A stretch of 49,278 bases of DNA from Clostridia bacterium (GTDB taxonomy: Bacteria > Bacillota > Clostridia > Oscillospirales > Acutalibacteraceae). Below the pieces are notes generated by a model. That model worked only from the letters and a program-made list of their open reading frames with translations, was not told where the DNA came from and did not search any database. Positions 33,512 to 41,561 of the stretch are shown here, one piece after another. Positions within the stretch are counted from its first letter, which is position 1; each line of letters starts with the position of its first letter. The position numbers and the translations under genes were made by a program. The stretch covers positions 1 to 49,278 of the forward strand of contig JAFZOL010000051.1 of NCBI GenBank assembly GCA_017550625.1, written 5' to 3'.

Positions 33512-34486
33512 TTATATTACGACACCTTTCGCGGAATACTTTTTGCTGCTGCGATGGGTGCCGGTAGCGTCCCTTACGATGTTGCTACGCCGGAGCTTCT
33601 CCGCCTGCACGGCATCGAAGACTACGCGCTTGATGATTGCATCGTGGGACTGCTCTGCCACGAACATAGGATGCAGCGGATCGACGTTCAGATTCTTCAT
33701 TCGTTTATTATCCGGGAAACCGGAGGAATATGATTTCAGCACCACGACATCGCCTATGTATTTTTCGTTGCTGAGCATGGTGTCGATGCTGCGCTTACAC
33801 CAGCGGTCTTTGCCGGTTGGAGATTTGATACCACGGGCTTCGAGCTCGTTCAGAATTTTAACGACGCTGTATCCTTTCAGGTACAAATCAAAGATGAGGC
33901 GAACGTTTTCGGCCTCCTCGGGAACGATAACCAGTACGCCGTCCTTGGAGCGATAGCCGTAGCACTTTCTGCGATATAGCGAAGAGGTGCCGTCCTCGGC
34001 CTGATGTTTGATGCCCCAGATTATGTTTTTGCTGCGGGTGCGGTTTTCATCCTCGGCGATGGCAGCAGCGATTTGAATCTGCAACATGCTGCCTGCGTCC
34101 TCAGTACGGATATCGTATTCAGAGAAATGAACCAGCACGCCCTCCATGACTAGCTCCTGTATTGCCTTCATGGCCTCGAGGCTGTCACGGCCGAAGCGGC
34201 TGACGCTCTTGGCGTATACGACGTCGATCTCGCCGCAATGGCAATCTTTCAGCAAACGCTTATACTCAGGGCGGCCAGAAACAGAGGAACCGGAGTGAAC
34301 ATCCATATAGATGTCGACGATACGGAAATCCGGATTGGAGCCGACCTCCATGGTAAGGAACGAGATCTGATTGATCAGGCTGTGGATCTGCTCACGGCTG
34401 GCAGAGCTGACACGGCAGTAAATCGCCACGCGCTTCTGCGGCTCGATTCTTGGCAGAACAGTTACTTTTCGATCAGGCACCGGCAT
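33512..34486 (-). CDS. Serine recombinase (resolvase-type N-terminus, short form)
   Basis: A site-specific recombinase of about 324 residues. The catalytic domain (about 18-165) has VAIYCRVSSASREQ with the nucleophile Ser near 27, DVVYAKSVSRFGRDS and the long E helix. A Recombinase domain follows (GYRSKDGVLVIVPEEAENVRLIFDLYLKGYSVVKILNELEARG, WCKRSIDTMLSNEKYIGDVV). The protein stops soon after KKYSAKG, before the zinc-ribbon and coiled coil of large serine integrases, so it is a short form or a truncation. The start is uncertain among GTG 34489, ATG 34486 and GTG 34480; the last has the best ribosome-site spacing. It lies just inside the right island end. Confidence 0.85.
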   Translation of the reverse strand: MPVPDRKVTVLPRIEPQKRVAIYCRVSSASREQIHSLINQISFLTMEVGSNPDFRIVDIYMDVHSGSSVSGRPEYKRLLKDCHCGEIDVVYAKSVSRFGRDSLEAMKAIQELVMEGVLVHFSEYDIRTEDAGSMLQIQIAAAIAEDENRTRSKNIIWGIKHQAEDGTSSLYRRKCYGYRSKDGVLVIVPEEAENVRLIFDLYLKGYSVVKILNELEARGIKSPTGKDRWCKRSIDTMLSNEKYIGDVVVLKSYSSGFPDNKRMKNLNVDPLHPMFVAEQSHDAIIKRVVFDAVQAEKLRRSNIVRDATGTHRSSKKYSAKGVVI

Positions 34487-34489
34487 CAC

Positions 34490-34789
34490 CTCACAATCCA
34501 GCAGTTATTATACCACACGGAACTGGAAATTGAAATAGCCTACTCGAAAAATTCACAGACGGATAATAAAGATCGCGTAAAAGGAACACATTTAATATAG
34601 CGAAGAGGCTGTAAAATCAGCACTTTTAGTGAGTCAATGCGTTTTCAATTCGAGTCCTCTGAAAACGGACTAATCAGCACATGAAAGAAACCTCTTTTGT
34701 CTACCAAGGTAAAAGAGGTTTTCTTGCTGTTCTATCCGTTTAAATATGATATAATCATCTCAACAAATCGGAGTTTGTGAGGGAGTTAA
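34490..34789. other. Right end of the island, non-coding
   Basis: The gap holds CGTTTTC/GAAAACG (34640-34667) enclosing TTCGAGTCC, a tRNA T-loop-like fragment, then CTAATCAGCA (34670-34679) and the right 24-bp repeat. A TATAAT at 34750-34755 probably belongs to the next acetyltransferase gene. No gene is supported. Confidence 0.6.
34684..34720. repeat. Island direct repeat, right, with terminator hairpin
   Basis: The 24-bp copy (34684-34707) is followed by AAAAGAGGTTTTC, so that AAACCTCTTTT and AAAAGAGGTTT again form a terminator. The copy downstream of the tRNA does the same with different right-arm bases. Confidence 0.8.
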
Positions 34790-35290
34790 ATGGAGATTTC
34801 ACTATTGTCAGATCGCTATCATGTGTTACGCATGACAGAAGATAATATTGCAGAAATATATGCATTGTGCAGAAATAATACTTTATACTATCATTACTGC
34901 CCGCCATTTGTTACAGAAGAAAGCATTGCAAGTGATATGAAAGTGCTTCCTCCTAACAAGGAGAATTCCGATAAGTTTTTTCTGGGATACTATGATGGAG
35001 AAAAGCTGATTGCGGTAATGGATTTAATCTTGAGTTACCCCGATCGGGATACCGCTTTTATCGGTTTTTTTATGACAGATACCTCCGTACAAAATGCCGG
35101 CATCGGGAGCGGGATCATTAAAACACTATGCTCTTTTTTAAAGAACCATGGTTTTTCAAGTGTTCGCCTTGGCTGGGTCAAGGGAAATCCACAGGCCGAA
35201 CATTTCTGGAAAAAGAATCTCTTCATAGAAACCGGAGTAACTTATAACACAGATGATTATACTGTGGTCGTAGCGCAGCGTACAATATAA
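34790..35290 (+). CDS. GNAT N-acetyltransferase
   Basis: A 166-residue acetyltransferase with the acetyl-CoA-binding segment VQNAGIGSGIIKTLCSFL (about 101-118) and a late GNPQAEHFWKKNLF helix typical of RimI-like members. The codon choice is markedly AT-rich compared with genes left of 28 kb, suggesting transfer. The ATG has GAGGGAG seven bases before it and a TATAAT box about 35 bases upstream. It lies just outside the right island repeat. The substrate is unknown. Confidence 0.8.
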   Translation: MEISLLSDRYHVLRMTEDNIAEIYALCRNNTLYYHYCPPFVTEESIASDMKVLPPNKENSDKFFLGYYDGEKLIAVMDLILSYPDRDTAFIGFFMTDTSVQNAGIGSGIIKTLCSFLKNHGFSSVRLGWVKGNPQAEHFWKKNLFIETGVTYNTDDYTVVVAQRTI

Positions 35291-35373
35291 CTTCCGGTTT
35301 GCAGAAGAGAAAAGCGGCGTTACGTTTGTGTGTTCTTACCTCGATCTCGGTACGTTTGTGCGCTCTTTCACAA

Positions 35374-35403
35374 AGAAAAAAGGCATCGCAAGATGCCTTT
35401 TTT
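35374..35403 (+). terminator. Terminator after the GNAT gene
   Basis: AAAAAAGGCATC/GATGCCTTTTTT with a GCAA tetraloop. A near-identical hairpin (GGCATT...GATGCC) is at 36917-36945. Confidence 0.85.
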
Positions 35404-35424
35404 CTTTGGAATTTTTAATCTGAA

Positions 35425-35575
35425 GAGACTCGAACCCGGAGCGGGCTCGAAGCGTAAAGAAAACCCTCCGGTGGAGGGTTTTCAGCTTCGAGGTCTTTGC
35501 GCGTAAGCGCAAGGACGCGGTTTCTTTGAAACCGCTGTCCCTTCCGGCGCGCGGAAAAGCGCTCGCGCTTTTTCT
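35425..35575. repeat. Dense hairpin array, non-coding
   Basis: Four consecutive stem-loops: AAACCCTCC/GGAGGGTTT (35461-35481), GTCTTTGCGC/GCGCAAGGAC (35493-35516), GCGGTTTC/GAAACCGC (35517-35535) and AAAAGC/GCTTTT with a T-run (35555-35574). The array is preceded by GACTCGAACCCGG (35427-35439), the complement of a tRNA T-arm. No reading frame here looks coding. It may be a structured RNA or an intergenic repeat family. Confidence 0.65.
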
Positions 35576-35602
35576 TTGGTGCAAACATCACAAAATCAAG
35601 GA

Positions 35603-35631
35603 TTGAAAAGTTAACATTTTTCGAGTAGAAT
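35603..35631 (+). promoter_or_regulatory. Promoter of the P-loop protein gene
   Basis: TTGAAA (35603-35608) and TAGAAT (35626-35631) have a 17-nt spacer. Confidence 0.65.
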
Positions 35632-35682
35632 AGTATAGCAAGAAAAGAGATTGACAGATCGTGATCCTCGGAGGCGCGTCAT

Positions 35683-36363
35683 TTGAAAATCGAAAACAAT
35701 ATCTTAAAGCATTATCTGAAAAACGTATACTTTATCACCGGCACGGCTTATTCCGGCAAGTCGACGACGGTGAAAATGCTCGCGGACAAATACGGCATGA
35801 TCTTCTGCGGTGAGAATTATCACAGCGCCGTCTCAGACGTCGTGGCAACGCCGGACGCGCAGCCGGACATCTGCTATCTGAACGACCTGACCGATTTCAA
35901 GGATTTCGTTCGCCGTTCCCCCGAGGAATATGAGAGATGGGTCTTCTCCACCGGCAGGGAAGCGGCTGAGTTTGAGATCGCCGAGCTTCTTTCGCTGTCA
36001 AAGAGCAACAAAAAGATCATTGTCGATACCAACATCCCCGTCGACGTGCTGAAGGAGATCTCGGACTACACCCATGTCGCCGTGATGCTTTCGCCGCAGT
36101 CCATGAGCGTCGAACGGTTTTTCGACCGGGACGATCCCGAAAAACAGTTTATCCTGCGCGTCATCCAAAGCTGTGAAAACCCCGAAGCGGTCATGGAGAA
36201 TTATAAACAGGGACTTCGGCGTATCAACAGCAAAGCGCATTATGACGAACTTGCGAACAGCGGCTTTTTCACCGTCGTGCGGCAGGACGACGGCAAAGAT
36301 ACGAGAGAAGAGGTCTGCGAAAGAATCGCGGCGCATTTCGGTTTGACAGACCACTTTTCGTGA
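35683..36363 (+). CDS. P-loop kinase/ATPase of unknown substrate
   Basis: A 226-residue protein with a Walker A motif FITGTAYSGKSTTV (17-30), a hydrophobic strand KKIIVDTNIP that could carry the Walker B Asp, and an Arg-rich lid near ERFFDRDDPEKQ. The layout is that of a small nucleoside/shikimate-kinase-like fold; comparable Firmicute proteins are annotated only as AAA family ATPase. The start is TTG with GGAGG nine bases upstream and a promoter 50 bases before it. Function unknown. Confidence 0.7.
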   Translation: MKIENNILKHYLKNVYFITGTAYSGKSTTVKMLADKYGMIFCGENYHSAVSDVVATPDAQPDICYLNDLTDFKDFVRRSPEEYERWVFSTGREAAEFEIAELLSLSKSNKKIIVDTNIPVDVLKEISDYTHVAVMLSPQSMSVERFFDRDDPEKQFILRVIQSCENPEAVMENYKQGLRRINSKAHYDELANSGFFTVVRQDDGKDTREEVCERIAAHFGLTDHFS

Positions 36364-36417
36364 AAAAGAAACGGCTCTTAATTCATCCCGACAAACCGGG
36401 ATTTCCGGAGGACCTAA

Positions 36418-36873
36418 ATGCTTGCATATCACAAAACGACGGAAGAAGAAAAACACGCGATCTGCGAATGGAAGTATGACGGCGTGTATTCCATATATAA
36501 TAGTATTCCTTACGAGGAACAGGTGAAAACGCGTCGGGGATTTGCGAACCCCAAAAACAACTACTATTCGTTTTTCGACGGGAGCGAACTGATTGCTTAT
36601 ATTAACCTGGTTGAAAAAGAAACCGAGGTCTTGTTGGGCGTTAGCGTAGCCCCGGCTTTTTGCGATCGGGGGTACGGTCAGAAGATCTGTAAAACGGCCT
36701 GCGGGCTGTCCCGTCAACTGTATCCGGGAAAGCCGGTTTGCATCCAAGTCCGGACGTGGAATATGCGGGCAGTCAGATGCTATGAAAAAGCCGGTTTCCG
36801 AATCATCGGGGAACCGGTCACAATAACAACGCCTGTCGGAGAAGGCTTGTTCTATCATATGACGGCGGATTGA
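36418..36873 (+). CDS. GNAT N-acetyltransferase
   Basis: A 151-residue single-domain acetyltransferase. VSVAPAFCDRGYGQKICKTA (about 77-96) is the acetyl-CoA loop and WNMRAVRCYEKAGFRIIGE is the C-terminal signature helix. A GGAGG site precedes the ATG by six bases. It follows the P-loop gene by 54 bases and may be co-transcribed. It ends before the hairpin at 36917-36945. Confidence 0.85.
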   Translation: MLAYHKTTEEEKHAICEWKYDGVYSIYNSIPYEEQVKTRRGFANPKNNYYSFFDGSELIAYINLVEKETEVLLGVSVAPAFCDRGYGQKICKTACGLSRQLYPGKPVCIQVRTWNMRAVRCYEKAGFRIIGEPVTITTPVGEGLFYHMTAD

Positions 36874-36916
36874 AGGATCCCTGTTTGCCGAAGCGGCAAG
36901 CCGCTGTTCGTGCTTA

Positions 36917-36945
36917 CAAAAAAGGCATTGCAGGATGCCTTTTTT
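36917..36945 (+). terminator. Terminator after the second GNAT gene
   Basis: AAAAAAGGCATT/GGATGCCTTTTTT hairpin, nearly the same sequence as 35374-35403. Confidence 0.8.
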
Positions 36946-36995
36946 CTGTTCCCGAGAAACGTGGGATTTCACATCTGTCCCCGCTGTCTTTTTTA

Positions 36996-37024
36996 TTGCT
37001 TTCCCAGCCGCTCTGTGGTATAAT
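36996..37024 (+). promoter_or_regulatory. Promoter of the GNAT/alpha-galactosidase operon
   Basis: TTGCTT (36996-37001) and TATAAT (37019-37024) with a 17-nt spacer, 35 bases before the next ATG. Confidence 0.75.
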
Positions 37025-37058
37025 ACCCTTGAATCATCCAAATCACAGGAGAAAAGAC

Positions 37059-37610
37059 ATGCTCTTGAAAATCACGGCTTTTCACGATCTTGACGCAAGA
37101 AAGCTGATGGACGTCTACGCCGAGAGCAACGCCGACAACACGGCGTATTTCTGCCCGGGAGAAACGGACCTTGCCTCTGCCGTCAAAAAGGTGGAAGAAG
37201 GGTTCCTCGAATACCTGAAAAACGATTTTTTCCGCCGAGATGAAGCCGTATACTGGGTGCTTGAAGAGGACGGCGTCTGGGTCAGCGCGCTGCGCACGTG
37301 CCGGGTGGGGCGGGAACTCTATTACCTCGAAGCGCTCGAGACACGCCCGGACCGCAGAATGAAAGGATGCGCCGCGAACCTTCTCTCCGGCGTTCTCGCC
37401 GACATGAAACAACACGGCGCTTTCCGTTTGTGCGACTGCGTGGGCAAGCGTAACGCCGCGTCCCTGAAAACCCACGAAACCTGCGGATTCCGCATCGTTT
37501 CGCAAGACGGCTTCGACTACCTGCAAAACGAAACGAACCCGCGTTGCTTCGGCCTCGAATACCGCTGCCCGCCCGTTCATTCAACCGTCGAAAGAGGTGA
37601 CGCCCGATGA
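37059..37610 (+). CDS. GNAT N-acetyltransferase-like protein
   Basis: A 183-residue GNAT-like protein. LYYLEALETRPDRRMKGCAANLLSGVLADM (about 88-117) is the acetyl-CoA-binding stretch, with RRMKGCA in place of the usual R/QxxGxG/A, and RNAASLKTHETCGFRIV is the C-terminal motif. The start at 37059 has AGGAG upstream and a promoter; an earlier in-frame ATG at 36870 overlaps the previous gene and a terminator. Its stop overlaps the next gene's start (ATGA), so both are in one operon. Confidence 0.8.
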   Translation: MLLKITAFHDLDARKLMDVYAESNADNTAYFCPGETDLASAVKKVEEGFLEYLKNDFFRRDEAVYWVLEEDGVWVSALRTCRVGRELYYLEALETRPDRRMKGCAANLLSGVLADMKQHGAFRLCDCVGKRNAASLKTHETCGFRIVSQDGFDYLQNETNPRCFGLEYRCPPVHSTVERGDAR

Positions 37611-39631
37611 AAAAAGCCGAAGGCTCGTGGAGCGGCATGCGCAAATACCTCGAGCAGGATATGCTCGCGCCGGAGCTCCGGGGCAGGGTCCGCTGGAACT
37701 GCTCCACCTCGGTCGGCATGGACGGCTGCCGCTTTTTCGAATTGTATATCGACGGCGTTCCCTTCAAGCGTTTCTCGTGGGAGACGGTGAACTCCTATTT
37801 CATCGCCGCCGGTCTCGCCGAAAAGCCCTCGCCGATGAACACCCGCGACTACTGGGACGGCTTCTGGGCCCTGATGGATCGCTACCCGCCCGATACCCGC
37901 ACCGAATACACCGACGGTGAGCTCTGCGACGCGCTGGAGCGCTACCGCGCCGAGGACATCGGGACGAGCCTGCGTTCCCCGGACCCCCTCGTCGTGATGT
38001 TCGCCCTCCTTGACCGCCGCGTCGGCAGGCGCACGCTCAAAAACCTCGAGGCCGAAATGCCCCAAAAGCCCGAATGGCTGCGCGCCCTCTACCGCGTGCG
38101 CACGGGCGAATCAAATAAAACCGGAGGTGCCCCCATGCTGCAGATCCCCGAACTCTGCGCCTATCGCGCCGAGATCATATGTGAAAACGAACATTCCGAC
38201 GCGCGCCTGCGCGTCGAATCCGCCGGCAACATGCTGCGCGTCTATCTGACCGCGAACGAGAGCCATCCCACCTTCGTCCGCCTTTTCTGGGACGCGCCGA
38301 ACGCCCCCGATACCCTCGTGCTCGGCGACGCGTGGGAGCGCTCCTACGGCGAGCTGGGCTTTTTGCCCCTCGGCGAAAACGACCGCCCGATGCCGTGGTA
38401 TTTCATCGCCACCGACAAAACCGACTGCTTCTGCCTCGGCGTCAAAACGCGCCCGCGCGCCTTCGTCTCGTTCCGTTACACGGCCGAGGGCCTTTCCTGC
38501 ACGCTGGACTGCCGCAACGGCGGGGGCGGCGTGGAGCTCGGCGGCAGGGAAGTCTGCCTCGCCGAATTCCTGCTGAAAGAGTATCGCGGCACCGACGATT
38601 TCGACGCCCTCGGCGATTTCTGCTCCCTTCTTTGCCCCGACCCGATCCTGCCGTCAGCGCCCGTCTTCGGCAACAACAACTGGTATTACGCCTACGGCAA
38701 GAGCTCGCGCGAAGAGATTTTTGCCGACGCGCGCATGACCGCAGAACTCGCGAAGGGCCTGCCCGCCCCCGCCTTTGAGGTGATCGACGACTGCTGGCAG
38801 CTTCATTCCTGCGCCGGGCCGTGGCTGCCGAACGACAAATTCGGCGACATGAAGACCCTCGCCGACGAGCTCCACGCCATGGGCCTCAAGGCCGGCATCT
38901 GGGTGCGGCTGCTGCGCACCGAAGAAAAGGTCCCCGACGAAATGCTCATTCTCCGCGGCGGCGAGCGCGAATACCTCGACCCCACGGTGGACGCTGTCAA
39001 GGCCCTCATCCGCGCCGATATCGGCCGTATCCGGAGCTGGGGCTACGACCTTTTGAAGCACGACTACACCACCTTCGACCTCTTCGGCGCGTGGGGCTGC
39101 GAGCTTGCCGACGGGATCACAAACGTCCCCGACTGGCATTTTGCCGACCGCACGAAAACCAACGCCGAGATCGTGCTCGATCTCTATACGCTCATCCGCG
39201 AGGCGTGCGGCGACATGCTCGTGATCGGCTGCAACACGGTGTCGCACCTCGCCGCCGGCCTCGTCGAGATCGCCCGCACCGGCGACGACACGAGCGGCCG
39301 CGAATGGGAGCGCACGAAAAAGATGGGCGTAAACACGCTGGCGTTCCGTTTGGCGCAGAACAAGCGCTTTTATCTCGCGGACGCGGATTGCGTCGGCATC
39401 CTCGGCGACTGCATCCCGTGGGAGCTCAACCGCCGCTGGCTCGACCTGCTCGCGAAGAGCGACAGCGCCCTTTTCGTCTCCGCCCCCGCAGATATTTCGG
39501 ACGACAAAAAGCGCGATATTTCGGCCGCGTTCGCCGAAGTGCAATCGCCTCACGCCTTGCGCCCCGTCGACCGCCGCGAAACGAAAACGCCGTCCCTCTG
39601 GCAGGCGGACGGCGAAACGTTCAGCATATAA
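37607..39631 (+). CDS. In-frame fusion: SF0329-like domain plus alpha-galactosidase-like glycosidase
   Basis: A 674-residue reading frame with two unrelated parts. Residues 1-170 resemble the SF0329 family (WSGMRKYLEQDMLAPELRGRV, later CDALERYRAEDIG). Residues 177-674 resemble a GH36-type alpha-galactosidase: NNNWYYAYGKSSREEI, VIDDCWQ, LKAGIWVRLL, LLKHDYTTFDLFG with the probable nucleophile Asp, and ISDDKKRD. At the junction a strong GGAGG site precedes Met177 (38135), and a TAA stop in another frame lies just before it. The glycosidase can therefore be translated alone (38135-39631, 498 residues). The fusion may come from a recent indel or a sequence error. Confidence 0.75.
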   Translation: MKKAEGSWSGMRKYLEQDMLAPELRGRVRWNCSTSVGMDGCRFFELYIDGVPFKRFSWETVNSYFIAAGLAEKPSPMNTRDYWDGFWALMDRYPPDTRTEYTDGELCDALERYRAEDIGTSLRSPDPLVVMFALLDRRVGRRTLKNLEAEMPQKPEWLRALYRVRTGESNKTGGAPMLQIPELCAYRAEIICENEHSDARLRVESAGNMLRVYLTANESHPTFVRLFWDAPNAPDTLVLGDAWERSYGELGFLPLGENDRPMPWYFIATDKTDCFCLGVKTRPRAFVSFRYTAEGLSCTLDCRNGGGGVELGGREVCLAEFLLKEYRGTDDFDALGDFCSLLCPDPILPSAPVFGNNNWYYAYGKSSREEIFADARMTAELAKGLPAPAFEVIDDCWQLHSCAGPWLPNDKFGDMKTLADELHAMGLKAGIWVRLLRTEEKVPDEMLILRGGEREYLDPTVDAVKALIRADIGRIRSWGYDLLKHDYTTFDLFGAWGCELADGITNVPDWHFADRTKTNAEIVLDLYTLIREACGDMLVIGCNTVSHLAAGLVEIARTGDDTSGREWERTKKMGVNTLAFRLAQNKRFYLADADCVGILGDCIPWELNRRWLDLLAKSDSALFVSAPADISDDKKRDISAAFAEVQSPHALRPVDRRETKTPSLWQADGETFSI

Positions 39632-39633
39632 AT

Positions 39634-40101
39634 ATGATGGTATCTTTATATAGACCAACGCTCCGGGATCTGTGGTTCCGGCAAAAACTGCTCGCGGACG
39701 GCGAAACGATGTCGTATAACCGCGACTGGGGCGGCACGCTCCTGTTCCCGGAAGACGCGTGGGAACCTTGGTACGCCCGCTGGGTCGGCGACGGCACGGG
39801 ACGGCATTTTTACCGCTACGTCCTGAACGAAACCGGCGATTTCGTCGGCGAGGTCGCTTATCATTATAACGAGACCCTCGGCGGCTACGCGGCGAACGTG
39901 ATCGTTTACGCCACGTTGCGGGGCAGGGGATACGGCGCCGCCGCCCTTGAGGCCCTGTGCGCCGCCGCGAAAGAAAACGGCGTTTCGTCGCTCTATGACG
40001 ATATCGCCGCCGACAACCCCGCGATCACCATGTTTTTGCGCCGGGGCTTTGCCGAACAGTCCCGGACGGACGGCGTGATCATTCTGAAAAAAGACCTCTG
40101 A
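39634..40101 (+). CDS. GNAT N-acetyltransferase
   Basis: A 155-residue acetyltransferase with VIVYATLRGRGYGAAALEALCAAA (acetyl-CoA loop RGRGYG) and NPAITMFLRRGF near the C-terminus. The start codon lies three bases after the glycosidase stop, with a second ATG one codon on (39637); no strong ribosome site, so it is probably translationally coupled. It ends six bases before the convergent SGNH gene with no obvious terminator between them. Confidence 0.8.
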   Translation: MMVSLYRPTLRDLWFRQKLLADGETMSYNRDWGGTLLFPEDAWEPWYARWVGDGTGRHFYRYVLNETGDFVGEVAYHYNETLGGYAANVIVYATLRGRGYGAAALEALCAAAKENGVSSLYDDIAADNPAITMFLRRGFAEQSRTDGVIILKKDL

Positions 40102-40107
40102 ACCCCT

Positions 40108-40668
40108 TTATTCGCCGCACGCTTTTCTGATCGCGTCTGCCGTGCTCTCGGCGCAGAGCCTCGCACCCTGCTCCGAAAGGTGGATGGTGTCGTCGCACAC
40201 GTTCACGTATAGGTCGCGCGCCACCACGGCGTGCAGGTCGTTGACCGTCACGCCCGCTTCGATGAGCCGCGGCACGACGAGGGCGTTATAGCGTTCGATC
40301 ACGGGGTTGTGGTTATACGGGTTCTCCGGGCGCACGGGCGTGGTGGTGGCGAAGATCACCTTTTTGCCGCGCTGTTTCAAGATCTCCACGATGCGCATGA
40401 TCTGCGACACGTACGTATCCTCCGGCGTGAACGGCCCGTCGCCGAACAGCTCGCAGATATCCCATTCGCCGGAGTTAAAGTGCACGGCGTCGGCCTCGGC
40501 GATCTTGTCAGCGTAGTCGAACAGTTGCCTGAGCACGTACGAAACGAATCTGCCGTTATCCTCCGGCTGCCACACGTCAAATCCTTCCCCGAGCAGCTCC
40601 GGCACCAGTTTTCCGTAGCCATACAGCCGGATGGAATCCCCGAGCAGCACGATTCTTTTCTTTTCCAT
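40108..40668 (-). CDS. SGNH/GDSL-family hydrolase
   Basis: A 186-residue cytoplasmic esterase-like protein. Block I is VLLGDSIRLYGYG with the nucleophile Ser12, block III is HFNSGEWDICELFG (Asn), and block V is CDDTIHLSEQGARL with the catalytic Asp and His. The block II Gly region is NGRFVS. Members hydrolyse acyl esters on sugars or lipids. It has its own promoter and faces the acetyltransferase gene. Confidence 0.85.
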   Translation of the reverse strand: MEKKRIVLLGDSIRLYGYGKLVPELLGEGFDVWQPEDNGRFVSYVLRQLFDYADKIAEADAVHFNSGEWDICELFGDGPFTPEDTYVSQIMRIVEILKQRGKKVIFATTTPVRPENPYNHNPVIERYNALVVPRLIEAGVTVNDLHAVVARDLYVNVCDDTIHLSEQGARLCAESTADAIRKACGE

Positions 40669-40696
40669 ATTTTACTCTCTCCGTCTCTTTTTTCTC

Positions 40697-40725
40697 ATCA
40701 TAACACGCCCGCGCCGCGATGTAAA
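40697..40725 (-). promoter_or_regulatory. Promoter of the SGNH hydrolase gene
   Basis: On the - strand TTTACA (40720-40725) and TATGAT (40697-40702) with a 17-nt spacer. Confidence 0.65.
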
Positions 40726-40763
40726 GCAAAATCGCGGGCGGCAAACCAAAAGGAGCCCGTTTT

Positions 40764-41501
40764 ATGCCGATCTGGAACCCCTGGCACGGCTGCCGCAAAC
40801 TGAGTCCCGGGTGCGCGCACTGCTACGTGTACCGTCGCGATGAAAGCATAGGCAAGGATGCGTCCGTCGTCACGAAGACCGGCGATTATGCTCTGCCGCT
40901 CAAAAAGGACCGCTGCGGCGCTTATAAGCTCACGCCCGGAAACGGCACGGTCTACGCCTGCATGACGTCCGATTTCTTTCTCGAAGAGGCCGACGCGTGG
41001 CGGCAGGGCTGCTGGGATATGATCCGCGCGCGGCAGGATCTGAGGTTTTTCATCATCACCAAGCGCATCGACCGCTTCGAGCAGTGCGCCCCGCCCGACT
41101 GGGGCGACGGCTGGGACAACGTGACCATCTGCTCCACTTGTGAAAATCAGGACCGGGCCGACTACCGCCTGCCGATCCTGCTCTCTTTGCCGCTCAAGCA
41201 CAGGCGCGTCGCCAGCGAACCAATGCTCGAGGCGATCTCGATGGAAAAATACCTCGCCTCGGGCCTCATCGAGCACGTGATCTGCGGCGGCGAATCGGGC
41301 CCCGACGCGCGGCAATGCCGCTACGAGTGGGTGCTGGACCTCCGCAGCCAATGCGTGAGGACCGGCGTGCCGTTCACGTTCAAGCAGACGGGCGCCAACT
41401 TCGTCAAAGACGGCAGGCGCTATCAGATCGAGCGCAAATACCAGATGTCTCAGGCAAAAAAGGCGCACATCGATTACGTCCCGCCGAAAGAGCTCCCGTG
41501 A
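40764..41501 (+). CDS. DUF5131 (phage Gp37/Gp68-like) family protein
   Basis: A 245-residue protein starting WNPWHGCRKLSPGCAHCYV (4-22), the family hallmark with three cysteines placed like a radical-SAM Cx(n)CxxC site. CMTSDFF, FFIITKRIDRF and GGESGPDARQC are the other conserved blocks. The family occurs in phages and mobile regions; its reaction is not established. The ATG follows AAAAGGAG. It stands alone between the SGNH gene and the flavin-complex operon. Confidence 0.85.
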   Translation: MPIWNPWHGCRKLSPGCAHCYVYRRDESIGKDASVVTKTGDYALPLKKDRCGAYKLTPGNGTVYACMTSDFFLEEADAWRQGCWDMIRARQDLRFFIITKRIDRFEQCAPPDWGDGWDNVTICSTCENQDRADYRLPILLSLPLKHRRVASEPMLEAISMEKYLASGLIEHVICGGESGPDARQCRYEWVLDLRSQCVRTGVPFTFKQTGANFVKDGRRYQIERKYQMSQAKKAHIDYVPPKELP

Positions 41502-41561
41502 GCCGCCCGTACGGCACGTTACATAAATCAGTATTGATTCTTCCCTGAAAGGAGACCCCAT

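Larger units (their letters stand above)
28672..34707. mobile_element. tRNA-Arg-associated genomic island with serine recombinase
   Basis: A 6.0-kb segment of visibly lower GC starts three bases after tRNA-Arg and is bounded by a 24-bp perfect direct repeat (28672-28695 and 34684-34707). Cargo, all on the - strand: serine recombinase, ECF sigma factor, anti-sigma factor, DUF4358 lipoprotein, MBOAT acyltransferase and DHHW protein. No conjugation or replication gene is present, so it is a small integrative element or the remnant of one. Confidence 0.65.

Noticed and set aside
33431-33733. 100-residue + strand frame overlapping the recombinase
   Set aside because: Mostly antisense to the serine recombinase and lacking a ribosome site or recognisable domain.
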